The position numbers and the translations under genes are program-made. The notes under the pieces are model-generated. The model made no database searches. It saw nothing but the letters and a program-made list of their open reading frames with translations, and was not told the DNA's origin. Below, piece by piece: positions 24,541 to 32,220 of a stretch of 64,000 nt of DNA (position 1 is the first letter of the stretch; every line of letters begins with the position of its first letter). Source of the stretch: Rhodococcus sp. 14-1411-2a (GTDB lineage: Bacteria; Actinomycetota; Actinomycetes; Mycobacteriales; Mycobacteriaceae); assembly GCF_002259485.1 (NCBI RefSeq), contig NZ_NPGA01000022.1:107578-171577 (forward strand), written 5' to 3'.

Positions 24541-26099
24541 CCTCGCGTCCTCGACTCCGCGTTGCTCGCGTGGCGTTGGCTGCGGCCGCCACTGTGGCGG
24601 TCGTGGTCAATGCCACGTCGCCGGCGTTGGCTGCTCCGAGCGAATCGGGCACGGACCTCATCACAGGGCCGTGCCCGGCGCTATTCGCCCTCGGCGTGCA
24701 AGGGACCGGGGAGTCCGCCCCCGATGCCGCGCCGACGACCGACACCGGGATGCTCTCGCAGGTCTTCATGCCTCTGCTCGCCAAAGCCGTATCCGGTGGT
24801 ACCGAGCTCGCCGGGCGGGCGTACGTGCCGTACGACGCCGGGTTCGGCGGCGCGGTGCCCGGCGGCAACGTCCCCTACACACAGTCGGTCGAGGGTGCGG
24901 AGACCAGCATCGACGCCATGGCTGCGGAGGTCGCGGCCGCATGCCCGGAAACGAAATTTACCGCCGCCGGCTACAGCCAGGGCGCTCACGCGGTCTCGAC
25001 GTGGGCACAGAAAGTCGGAGCCGGTCAGGGGTCGATTCCGGCCGCCAAGCTCGTCGGGGTCGCCACCTTCGGCGACCCGACTCGGGCCGTGGGTGCACCG
25101 CTGTTTCCCGGTGCACCAGGGCAGACGACCCCAAAGCCTGCACCGGGCACCGCAGGGACAGAGGTCTCGAAGATCGAAGCCCTCGACCAGAACGCGCCGA
25201 CCGGTGGAGGTATCGCGCCCACGTCGGACACGGTGAGCAACTACGGCGCGTTGACCGGCCGGGTCGCGAGCTTCTGCCAGTCCGGAGATCTCGCGTGTGA
25301 CGCACCGTCGGATTCACCGATCCTGCGGGTGGTGACCAACATCGCCGGTCAGTCCGAGCTCTCGGCCGGTGACCCGGTTCGGTCCCTGTCCTCGGTCGCG
25401 GAAGCGTTGGCGATGACCTCGATCAAGACGGCAGTGACGGTGGTCAACGAGGACATCAAGGGAACGACGCTGGCGAACCTGTCGATCGCTCCGAAGAAGT
25501 CCCTGTCCGAGCGTCTCGCGGTGGCATCGGATCCCAATACCCCGCTACCGACTGCCGACCAGGCGATCTCGGCTCTGCTCAAGGTGGGGACGATCGGGTT
25601 CAACGCCGTGAAAACGGTCGCGAAAGAGATCCTGACGCCGGCGAATATCGCCGAACTCGCCACAGTCGGGATGTCCAACCCCGTCGCCGCGGTCGGGTTG
25701 CTCGGAACCAAGCTCCTCGGCGCGGCCGCCAAGCTCGTTCCCCCGGCCACGACGTCGCGGTTGACCAACCAGGCCTTCACCGCTGTCAAAGACAACATCA
25801 CCGACAACAAGGACCTGTTGAACCTGGCGACCCTGACGAAGTACTCGTCGACCATCGCTCAACACGGCTCCTACGGGTCGACGCCGACCACCCCGACAGG
25901 TGAATCGGCGACGGCGTTCGTGACCGACTGGTTCGTCGCGCTTGCCAAGGACCTGGCTAACGGGTCGACCGATACGGGCGGCATCGACGCCGACCCCAGC
26001 TCCCCGCTCCCGAGCACTGCGATCACCACCACCGCCGTCGTCACACCACCGGCCAGCAGCAGGCCGACCACGACGACCCCGGCCGCTCTGCCGAATTGA
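24537..26099 (+). CDS. Cutinase-family secreted esterase-like protein
   Basis: About 520 residues. A signal peptide (VALAAAATVAVVVNATSPALA) is followed by a cutinase-fold region: DLITGPCPALFALGVQGTGE, YVPYDAGFGG, then the nucleophile elbow AAGYSQGAHAVSTW with Ser near residue 147. Disulfide cysteines are plausible (CPAL, ACPE, FCQSGDLACDAP). The C-terminal 280 residues are an extra helical domain and a Thr/Pro-rich tail not found in simple cutinases. Related Culp proteins hydrolyse lipids or esters in the mycolic envelope. Its place in the transfer operon suggests it loosens or contacts the outer mycomembrane. GTG 24537 overlaps the previous stop; ATG 24528 is the alternative. Confidence 0.82.
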   Translation: MTSRPRLRVARVALAAAATVAVVVNATSPALAAPSESGTDLITGPCPALFALGVQGTGESAPDAAPTTDTGMLSQVFMPLLAKAVSGGTELAGRAYVPYDAGFGGAVPGGNVPYTQSVEGAETSIDAMAAEVAAACPETKFTAAGYSQGAHAVSTWAQKVGAGQGSIPAAKLVGVATFGDPTRAVGAPLFPGAPGQTTPKPAPGTAGTEVSKIEALDQNAPTGGGIAPTSDTVSNYGALTGRVASFCQSGDLACDAPSDSPILRVVTNIAGQSELSAGDPVRSLSSVAEALAMTSIKTAVTVVNEDIKGTTLANLSIAPKKSLSERLAVASDPNTPLPTADQAISALLKVGTIGFNAVKTVAKEILTPANIAELATVGMSNPVAAVGLLGTKLLGAAAKLVPPATTSRLTNQAFTAVKDNITDNKDLLNLATLTKYSSTIAQHGSYGSTPTTPTGESATAFVTDWFVALAKDLANGSTDTGGIDADPSSPLPSTAITTTAVVTPPASSRPTTTTPAALPN

Positions 26100-26105
26100 G
26101 AAAGC

Positions 26106-26134
26106 CCCTGGCGCACACCTGCTGTGCGCCAGGG
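26106..26134 (+). promoter_or_regulatory. Strong intercistronic hairpin
   Basis: Perfect 12-base arms CCCTGGCGCACA and TGTGCGCCAGGG around CCTGC, six bases after the cutinase-like gene's stop. No T-run follows, so it probably protects or attenuates the operon mRNA rather than ending it. Confidence 0.65.
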
Positions 26135-26157
26135 ACTCTCGAAGAGAGGAACCAAAG

Positions 26158-26934
26158 ATGATGACATACAACAACGAAGCATCGACCTCCCTCGACTCTT
26201 GGTTTCCGCCCTTCGATCCCCTCGACGCCACCCCGGTGGCTGATCCCGCACCGCCACAGGACGTTCCAGCAGACAAGACCGATGACACCCGCTCCGCCGA
26301 CGACGGGTCGCACTGGCTTCTCGCGCCCCCACAGCCCGTCTCGACCGATACCCCACGCCCCGCTCGACGTCGCTCCGTCAACGCCCGCGCGCTCGGCATC
26401 ACCGCGGCGGCCGTCGCGATGACGATCGGTGTCGGAGCACTTGCGGTTTCTGCCTTCACCTCCGACCCGGACACCACGCCCGAGATCGAGGCCGTGTCGA
26501 CTCCCGCCCCGACATCCGAGCTGCCCGCACCCACGACCACCACCGCTGCGCCCGCCCAATCCTGGTGCCCCGAATCGGTGACCGACGGCGTGGTGACCGG
26601 CGCGGGCCCGGGCGGTACCACCTCGGGAAGCGCAGCAATCCTGGCGTTCGAGCACGCCTACTACGTCGAACGCAGCGGCGCGGCCGCCCGCGAGATCCTC
26701 GCCCCGAACGCGCAGTTGAAGTCTGCAACCGCCGACGAGCTCCAACGCGGCATCGACACCATCCCCGCCGGTACCGAGCACTGCGTGAACATCCGGGCCG
26801 CCGCCCCGAACACCTACGCCGTGACCCTCGAGCAGCGATACAGCGACGGCACTCGCACCACGGACAAACAGACCATCAGCACCACCGACGCCGGTGGCCG
26901 CACCTTCATCACGTCGATCGGAGCAGCACAGTGA
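26158..26934 (+). CDS. Membrane-anchored T4SS accessory protein
   Basis: 258 residues. A Pro/Asp-rich cytoplasmic N-terminus of about 80 residues is followed by one membrane segment (ALGITAAAVAMTIGVGALAVSAF), a Thr/Pro linker and an extracytoplasmic domain starting SWCPESVTDGVVTG. That domain contains AILAFEHAYYVERSGAAAREI, reminiscent of the DUF8176/NTF2-like domains that follow such anchors. A TGCGT-AT ribosome region is weak, but GAAGAGAGGA lies upstream of ATG 26158. The gene ends in a GTGA overlap with the next. It is probably a structural or assembly component outside the membrane; exact family not certain. Confidence 0.68.
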   Translation: MMTYNNEASTSLDSWFPPFDPLDATPVADPAPPQDVPADKTDDTRSADDGSHWLLAPPQPVSTDTPRPARRRSVNARALGITAAAVAMTIGVGALAVSAFTSDPDTTPEIEAVSTPAPTSELPAPTTTTAAPAQSWCPESVTDGVVTGAGPGGTTSGSAAILAFEHAYYVERSGAAAREILAPNAQLKSATADELQRGIDTIPAGTEHCVNIRAAAPNTYAVTLEQRYSDGTRTTDKQTISTTDAGGRTFITSIGAAQ

Positions 26935-27818
26935 CCGAAGAGCGCGCCGAATGGATGAGCGAATGGCTCAACCCGCCCCCAGAGAGCCCGTTACCCGACC
27001 CCGCGGACCAGGGCGCACAGGTCCTTCCCCTACGTGCTCACCCCGAACCGGTGCCCGCCCCCGAACCGATACCACCGATGACTCTGGTCCTCGGTGCCTG
27101 CGGGGGCGCAGGAGCGAGCACCACAGCACTCGGACTCGGCAACGCATGGTCTGCCCGCGGCCACGACGTGGTCGTCGTCGACGCCACACCTGCAGGCGGT
27201 GATCTGGTCGAACGCGGCGCAGATTCCATGGTCAGCGACACCGTCATCGAAACCGCCTTCGACAGCTCCGACCCCGACAACGTGCCGGCCTCGGTCGCCG
27301 ACTGCACCTCCGCGACCTCGGCAGGAGCACACATACTCGGGCGCGCCTGGCTGCAGTCGGTCGAGCCGGCATACCGGGGCATCGATCGCTACCTCCGCAG
27401 CCAAGTCGACACCTCGATCTACGACCTCGGACACCGCGGGTTCGGCCGCGCCGCAGCCGATCCACTGCGGTCCGAGCCCTGGGCGGCGATAGTCCTGGTC
27501 GTCCATGCCCGCGCCGACGCCGTCAATCGGATGCGCGCGGCACTGGAAACCATCCGCTACACCGCCACGGATGCAGGCCCACTGCGCACCATCGTCGCGA
27601 TATCCCACCAGCTCCCGGGAACACCGGGAATCGACCTCAACGAACTCCGAAACCACCTGCACGGCAAAGTGTTCGCCGTCCTCGACATCCCCTACGACCC
27701 TCACCTGGCCACCGGGCTGCCGATTACGGCCGACGAGCTGAACCCAGCGACGTCCGCCGCCTACGAGGAGCTGCGGGCAAACACCGTCCGCGCTGCCGCC
27801 GGAGGGCAGGACCGGTGA
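26931..27818 (+). CDS. CpaE/Ssd-like P-loop protein with degenerate Walker A
   Basis: 295 residues from GTG 26931 (GTGA overlap). After a 45-residue Pro-rich start comes LVLGACGGAGASTTALGLG, which has the glycine frame of the MinD/ParA Walker A but lacks both lysines. VVVVDATPAGGD is the A' strand and later strands fit the MinD fold. This lysine-less GGAGAST form is typical of CpaE/Ssd-type proteins associated with pilus and secretion machines in actinobacteria. It may position the secretion apparatus rather than hydrolyse ATP as ParA does. It is in the middle of the transfer operon, coupled on both sides. Confidence 0.72.
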   Translation: MTEERAEWMSEWLNPPPESPLPDPADQGAQVLPLRAHPEPVPAPEPIPPMTLVLGACGGAGASTTALGLGNAWSARGHDVVVVDATPAGGDLVERGADSMVSDTVIETAFDSSDPDNVPASVADCTSATSAGAHILGRAWLQSVEPAYRGIDRYLRSQVDTSIYDLGHRGFGRAAADPLRSEPWAAIVLVVHARADAVNRMRAALETIRYTATDAGPLRTIVAISHQLPGTPGIDLNELRNHLHGKVFAVLDIPYDPHLATGLPITADELNPATSAAYEELRANTVRAAAGGQDR

Positions 27819-28465
27819 GCATTCCCCAACTCGCGACCTCCAGCGACCAGACACCCCGCAAGTCGGGAGATCTCTCGATGCGCCTACCCGAACGCGAGCT
27901 CCCGATCTGGGACAGGCCGATACCACTACCAGATCGTTCCCCGTCCCCGATGCTCTGGCTGCTCGGTGCACACGGCGGCGCGGGCGTGAGCACCCTCGCC
28001 CACGTCCTCGCTCCCGCCGGCGACTGCGGTGACCGCTGGCCCGGCGGGTACGGAAAGCAAAGTCCCTACGTCGCGATCGTTGCCCGCGAGACCGTCTCGG
28101 GACTGGTCAAAGCGGGTGAACTGCTTCGTCAACACACCGCAGGCCACGGCGGACCCTCCACGATCATCGGCCTGATCACCGTGGCCGACCGACCGGGTCG
28201 AAAGCTGCCCAAACAGATCCAGCAGACCCGCGACGTCGTCACCGCACTCGTCGGCCGCGACTGGCGCATCGGCTGGGTCGAGCAGTACCCACTCGCGCGA
28301 GATCCCAGCGGCCTGGCGGTCTGGTCACCGTTCGATCCGCAACCGGAGAAAAAGCGCAGTGCCACAGACGTTCCCGCCGACATCGCCGCCGTCGGATCGG
28401 AACTACGCGAGGCCATCCTCCTCGACGTTCAGCGCTCCACCACCCCGACAGAAGGAAAGCCATGA
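27815..28465 (+). CDS. DUF6668-like P-loop-related protein
   Basis: 216 residues from GTG 27815, overlapping the previous stop (GTGA). LWLLGAHGGAGVSTLAHVL again shows a P-loop-like glycine frame with no lysine, followed by VAIVARETVSGLVKAGELL and IGLITVADRPGRKLP. It appears to be a shorter relative of the preceding CpaE-like protein, of the type named DUF6668 as I recall. Probably a non-hydrolysing partner of it. Its stop overlaps the start of a small membrane protein gene (ATGA). Confidence 0.65.
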   Translation: MSIPQLATSSDQTPRKSGDLSMRLPERELPIWDRPIPLPDRSPSPMLWLLGAHGGAGVSTLAHVLAPAGDCGDRWPGGYGKQSPYVAIVARETVSGLVKAGELLRQHTAGHGGPSTIIGLITVADRPGRKLPKQIQQTRDVVTALVGRDWRIGWVEQYPLARDPSGLAVWSPFDPQPEKKRSATDVPADIAAVGSELREAILLDVQRSTTPTEGKP

Positions 28466-28746
28466 TCCTGCACAGCCTGCACACCGGAATCGACATCCTC
28501 GCCCAGATCGAGCTCACCCCCGAAGCGCCCCCGAAGTCCGACGGCTTCCTCCGCCTGGGTCGCTGGCTGCTCTGGTTCGTCGTCCTTGCCGGGGTGTGCG
28601 CACTGGTCTACGGCGGCGGAAAGTTCGGCTGGGAGAAGTACAACGGCGGGTCGTTGGAGTCGCCGAAGATCGTCGTCGGTGCCCTGATCGGCGGTGTCAT
28701 CGCCACCAGCGCCGGCACCATCATGAACACCGTCGTCCTCTCGTGA
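28462..28746 (+). CDS. Small two-pass membrane protein, pilin (VirB2)-like candidate
   Basis: 94 residues with two hydrophobic segments: LGRWLLWFVVLAGVCALVYG (about residues 33-52) and IVVGALIGGVIATSAGTIMN (about 70-90). A short polar loop with Trp and Tyr lies between them. Size and topology match VirB2/TrbC pilins and the small proteins found between ATPase and channel genes in actinobacterial T4SS loci. No signal peptide is clear. Coupled to the previous gene by ATGA. The role is inferred from topology and position. Confidence 0.65.
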   Translation: MILHSLHTGIDILAQIELTPEAPPKSDGFLRLGRWLLWFVVLAGVCALVYGGGKFGWEKYNGGSLESPKIVVGALIGGVIATSAGTIMNTVVLS

Positions 28747-28756
28747 GCGAGGACAT

Positions 28757-28993
28757 GTGAAGACACCACCGACCGAGGTCACCGAACCATTGGTGCAGTT
28801 GCTGCAGTATCTGCTCTGGTTCGCCTTCGCGATATTCACCGTCCGATTGATCTGGGCTGCAGGACGTTTGGCCTACGCCCGCAACCAATCTCCCCACGAG
28901 ACCGATGCCGGTCAGTCGATCGTGGTCACGCTCATCTCGGCAGTGTTCGCGTCTGCCGCAACCGGTATCGCCGCAGCCCTGTTGACGTTCTGA
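28757..28993 (+). CDS. Second small two-pass membrane protein
   Basis: 78 residues with two membrane segments: LLQYLLWFAFAIFTVRLIW (about 15-34) and SIVVTLISAVFASAATGIAA (about 53-75), joined by a polar loop containing LAYARNQSPHE. It follows the first pilin-like gene by 10 bases. The layout suggests a pair of small membrane subunits. It could be VirB2- or VirB3-like. Confidence 0.62.
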   Translation: MKTPPTEVTEPLVQLLQYLLWFAFAIFTVRLIWAAGRLAYARNQSPHETDAGQSIVVTLISAVFASAATGIAAALLTF

Positions 28994-29040
28994 CCATGCG
29001 AGCGCACGAGCATCGCGTAATGAAAGAGGTATCTCCGACC

Positions 29041-29715
29041 ATGACCGCATCCACACCCGGCGACGGGGCACCCCGCACCCGCGGGGCACGAGCATGGATA
29101 GCCGTCGGGCTGCTCGCAGCGGCACTGGCCACGGCCTGCAGCTCCGGCGACATCCAGGCCACCGATCCGGCGGCTCCGACCACCTCGACGGCCCCGGATC
29201 CGTCCGCACCACCGACCGGAGTGCGCTGGCAGGACTACCAAGGCATCGCACTGCCTGTCGGCGATCAGGGCCCGGCCCGTAATCCGGGAAGCGGCCCGGT
29301 CGGCGGATTCACTCACGACCCGCAGGGTGCGGCCCTGGCAGCACTGCAACAGACCGTGCGGATCTCGGTCGCTCCCGACTACCAATGGCCATCGGTGGTC
29401 AATGCTGCGGTCGCTCCCGGACCTGCGCGTGACTCGTTCGCCGTCAACCGGCAGCTGATCTCGATCATCGCACCTCCTGCCGCCGATGAGCGTCCCTCGA
29501 TCGCCGGGTACCGGATCACCGACTACACCGCCGAGCGGGCGGTTCTGACGATCTACACCACCTTCCCGGACGATTCGATCGCCGCATCCGACACCGCCGT
29601 CGTGTGGTCGGGCGAGGACTGGCGGCTACTACTTCCCGAGCCTGGCGACGCCACCGTCAGAGTGCGCTCGATCACCGAAGTACCGGAAGAGGCAACACCT
29701 TTGGAGAAATCGTGA
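29041..29715 (+). CDS. T4SS-associated lipoprotein (paralogue 1)
   Basis: 224 residues from ATG 29041, with AAAGAGG upstream. A lipoprotein signal ends LLAAALATACSSGD. A Thr/Pro/Ala linker leads to a domain with PPTGVRWQDYQGIALPVGD, GGFTHDPQGAALAALQQTV and DTAVVWSGEDWRLLLPEPG. The same landmarks appear in the next gene, so the two are tandem paralogues with different anchors (lipid here, membrane helix there). The domain corresponds to what I recall as DUF8175. Likely an extracytoplasmic structural part of the secretion system. The frame extends to 28996, which gives an alternative longer start. Confidence 0.7.
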   Translation: MTASTPGDGAPRTRGARAWIAVGLLAAALATACSSGDIQATDPAAPTTSTAPDPSAPPTGVRWQDYQGIALPVGDQGPARNPGSGPVGGFTHDPQGAALAALQQTVRISVAPDYQWPSVVNAAVAPGPARDSFAVNRQLISIIAPPAADERPSIAGYRITDYTAERAVLTIYTTFPDDSIAASDTAVVWSGEDWRLLLPEPGDATVRVRSITEVPEEATPLEKS

Positions 29716-30584
29716 TGAGCACAGCACCGCGACACAATCCAGTGCCGTCGTCTCCGGATGACGACGGACAGGTGCTGGGCGGACGCCGGTGGACGTTGGT
29801 GCTGTCGGTGGTCGTGATCGTTCTCGTCGTCGTCGGCGGCACCGCGGCCGTCCTGATCAACCGCAGCGCCCGCGAGATCCCCGCGCCGCAACCCGACGCC
29901 GCCAGTTCCGCCGCGCCGCAGCCGACCCAGAGCAACCGCGCCGACTGGGGACTGCCCTACCTCGACGAACTCGGCTTCCGCGTCGAGGTGCCCCCGAACC
30001 CGAACGGCATCGCCCTCGACCAAGACCCCGGCACTCGCACCGATCCCAGCTCCGCCGACTACCAGAGCGCCCCGCCCGCCGGGGTGATGTGGCAGAAAGT
30101 GCAGAACTATCCCCTCCCGTTCTCCGCTTCCGACGGGCCCACCGCAGTCGACGGTGCCCTCGCCACCGGCTTTGCTCGAACCCCACAAGGCGCGGCACTG
30201 GCGGGACTGCAGCTGGTGAACCGCAGCCAATCCACGTTCGAGGGTGCAGCGGCAGTGATGGGTACCCGAGCGGTCGCCTCGACCCCCGAGCTGCAGACCG
30301 AGCTCGACCGCAATCTCGCCAACGCCCAACGTCAGATCGCGGCCGGCAACACCGCGCCGCCGGCCAAGCCCCTGTTCAGGCAGGAGGCCTACCGCCTGAC
30401 CTATTACTCCTCGGACTATGCGGTGATCGAATACGCCGGCAAGAACGTCTCCGGCAACGGCTGGACCACGGTGCCGATCGAGCTGCTCTGGCGCGGCGGC
30501 GACTGGTCCCTCAAGCTCGCCGAGGCGGGCAAGGTCGGCAACACCCCGACGTTGGCGGGGTGGACGCAATGGCCCGGCAAATGA
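29715..30584 (+). CDS. T4SS-associated membrane-anchored protein (paralogue 2)
   Basis: 289 residues from ATG 29715 (GTG 29712 is the alternative). One membrane segment is visible, RRWTLVLSVVVIVLVVVGG at about residues 24-44. The outer domain has PPAGVMWQKVQNYPLPFS, GFARTPQGAALAGLQLVN and IELLWRGGDWSLKLAEAG, which line up with the preceding lipoprotein. The longer helical insertion ELQTELDRNLANAQRQIAAG is unique to this copy. TGATG overlap with the previous stop, ATGA overlap with the next gene. Confidence 0.72.
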   Translation: MSTAPRHNPVPSSPDDDGQVLGGRRWTLVLSVVVIVLVVVGGTAAVLINRSAREIPAPQPDAASSAAPQPTQSNRADWGLPYLDELGFRVEVPPNPNGIALDQDPGTRTDPSSADYQSAPPAGVMWQKVQNYPLPFSASDGPTAVDGALATGFARTPQGAALAGLQLVNRSQSTFEGAAAVMGTRAVASTPELQTELDRNLANAQRQIAAGNTAPPAKPLFRQEAYRLTYYSSDYAVIEYAGKNVSGNGWTTVPIELLWRGGDWSLKLAEAGKVGNTPTLAGWTQWPGK

Positions 30585-32152
30585 CGACCCTCGCCCTCCG
30601 GTGCCTCCGCTCGACCGCAGTGGCACTGGTGATCGTGCTTGCGGTGATGCTGACCGGCAGTGCGATCGCGGCCGCGCAGGAACCCACCCCCGACGACGCG
30701 GCACGGACGGACTCGGCGCAGACCACCGCGTGCGACACCGCCGGCGACGTCGTCGGGGACGTGTTGGGCACGCAGTTGCCGGTCATCGGCGATCTGATCG
30801 GCGGCGCGAGCGGCGCACTGTGCGCCGCGGACGGCAACCCCCTCGACGCAGCCAAGAACTTCGCTACCAGTCAGTTCGCGGAGATGTGGGAATCGCAGTT
30901 CGGGGAGATCGTGCAGTCGATCCTCACCGGCATGGCGCAGGTACTGACCATGGCGATGACCTGGTGGATCAAGATCCCGAACCCGGATCTGCAGAATTTC
31001 ACTCCGCTGCAGACGATCTCGGAGTACACGGGCTGGATACAACTGGCACTGCTGGTCGCGACGATCATTTTCCTGGCCTTGCGTCTGGCGGCTGCGCGGC
31101 GTCACGCACTGCTCAACGAAGCCGAAGAAACCTACAAGGCCCTCTCCCGCACCGTCATTGCAGCCACGATGTTCTCCGTCGTCGTCGCTGCGGGAACCCG
31201 TGCCGGGGACGCGTTCTCGGACTGGCTGATCACCGATACCTCCAACCGTGACCCGGTGGGCATGGTCGACTCGATGCTCTCGATCAACTCCTACGGCAGC
31301 GCCACCCCGGGGTTGATGCTGATCATCGGATTGGTCGGCCTTCTCGGCGCGATCGCGCAGGCAGTGATGCTCGTGGCCCGCCAGGTGCTTCTCATTGCCG
31401 CTGTCGCGGCGGCACCGCTCGCGGCCGCAGCCGGAGGTACCTCGGTCGGCTCACAGTCCTACGACAAGATCGTGGCCTGGATCATTGCGTTCCTGCTCTT
31501 CAAGCCCGTCGGCGCACTGGTCTACGCGATGGCGTTCCTGACCGCACAGAACTCGGCGAACGTCACCGAGGGCGAGATCCCCGACATCGACCAGCTCCAA
31601 CAATCACTGTTGGGCATCGTCATGCTCACCATGGCCGCGGCGGTTCTGCCCGCGATGATGCGCCTGTTGGTGCCGGCGGTCGCGGCCGTCGGCTCGGGTG
31701 GATCCGGTGCCGCCGCAGCAGGAACAGCTCTGATGGCCGGAGCTGCGGTCGCCACGGGCGGAAAGTCCATGGCCGCAGGCAAAGCAGTCGGTGGCGGCAG
31801 CGCAGGCGCGGCAGCGTTCTCCGGAGGGGCCGGTGGTGTCGGACGACTCGCCGGCGGTGGCGGTGGCGGTGCCGGTGGCGGTGGCGGCGGTGGTGGTGGC
31901 GGCGGAAGTCGCCCGAGCCCACGACCGAACCTGCCCCCACCCTCGCCAGGCGGTTCGCCGTCTTCGGCATCAGGCCGACAGAGTCAGAGCGCCAACGGAT
32001 CTCGCGGAGGCTCGGGCGGCGGATCGGGATCGAAGGCAGCCAAGGCGGTGGGGTCCGGAGCTGCGGGCGCAGGACGTTCGGCCGACGACCTCGCCGGTGG
32101 CCGAACCTCGAACAACAGCAGCAGCGGTAACCGACACGCAATACCACGATGA
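30581..32152 (+). CDS. VirB6/TrbL-like polytopic channel protein
   Basis: 523 residues from ATG 30581 (ATGA). A cleavable or retained N-terminal hydrophobic segment (VALVIVLAVMLTGSAIAAAQ) precedes a short outside domain with a Cys pair. Five to six membrane segments follow between about residues 115 and 375: VLTMAMTWWIKIP, LALLVATIIFLALRLAAARR, TVIAATMFSVVVAAGTRAG, LMLIIGLVGLLGAIAQAVML, QVLLIAAVAAAPLAAAAGG and IVMLTMAAAVLPAMMRLLVP. The C-terminal 130 residues are Gly/Ser-rich and disordered. This is the pattern of VirB6/TrbL inner-membrane channel subunits. MARQ at 30569 is an alternative start. A run of ten C lies just after its stop. Confidence 0.8.
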   Translation: MTTLALRCLRSTAVALVIVLAVMLTGSAIAAAQEPTPDDAARTDSAQTTACDTAGDVVGDVLGTQLPVIGDLIGGASGALCAADGNPLDAAKNFATSQFAEMWESQFGEIVQSILTGMAQVLTMAMTWWIKIPNPDLQNFTPLQTISEYTGWIQLALLVATIIFLALRLAAARRHALLNEAEETYKALSRTVIAATMFSVVVAAGTRAGDAFSDWLITDTSNRDPVGMVDSMLSINSYGSATPGLMLIIGLVGLLGAIAQAVMLVARQVLLIAAVAAAPLAAAAGGTSVGSQSYDKIVAWIIAFLLFKPVGALVYAMAFLTAQNSANVTEGEIPDIDQLQQSLLGIVMLTMAAAVLPAMMRLLVPAVAAVGSGGSGAAAAGTALMAGAAVATGGKSMAAGKAVGGGSAGAAAFSGGAGGVGRLAGGGGGGAGGGGGGGGGGGSRPSPRPNLPPPSPGGSPSSASGRQSQSANGSRGGSGGGSGSKAAKAVGSGAAGAGRSADDLAGGRTSNNSSSGNRHAIPR

Positions 32153-32220
32153 CCCCCCCCCCGACATCGGCCACACCGGTTGTGGCGCAACGCAGTTTCC
32201 CCTATCCGAGGAGTGAGTAG
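32149..32220 (+). CDS. 23-residue Pro-rich peptide bridging two transfer genes (candidate)
   Basis: An ATG at 32149 overlaps the VirB6-like stop (ATGA) and opens a 23-codon frame, MTPPPTSATPVVAQRSFPYP and three further residues. It ends in TAG immediately before ATG 32221 of the next gene. The exact junctions on both sides suggest ribosome handover between the two genes. The frame contains a run of ten C (32153-32162), so slippage there would break it. Nothing else supports a stable peptide. Confidence 0.4.
   Translation: MTPPPTSATPVVAQRSFPYPRSE

Noticed and set aside
24224..25300. Long Arg/Ser-rich plus-strand frame across the secreted and cutinase-like genes
   Set aside because: It is an alternative frame of high-GC coding DNA with no sensible composition, and overlaps two well supported genes. 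Many similar frames at 29.8-39.9 kb were rejected for the same reason.
25545..27971. Long minus-strand Gly/Arg-rich frames opposite the transfer genes
   Set aside because: They are shadows of the plus-strand genes, which have signal peptides, motifs and coupled starts; the shadows have none.
31700..32110. Dense GGCGGT/GGTGGC repeats that could be taken for a repeat element
   Set aside because: They encode the Gly/Ser-rich disordered tail of the VirB6-like protein in its own frame; the units are irregular.
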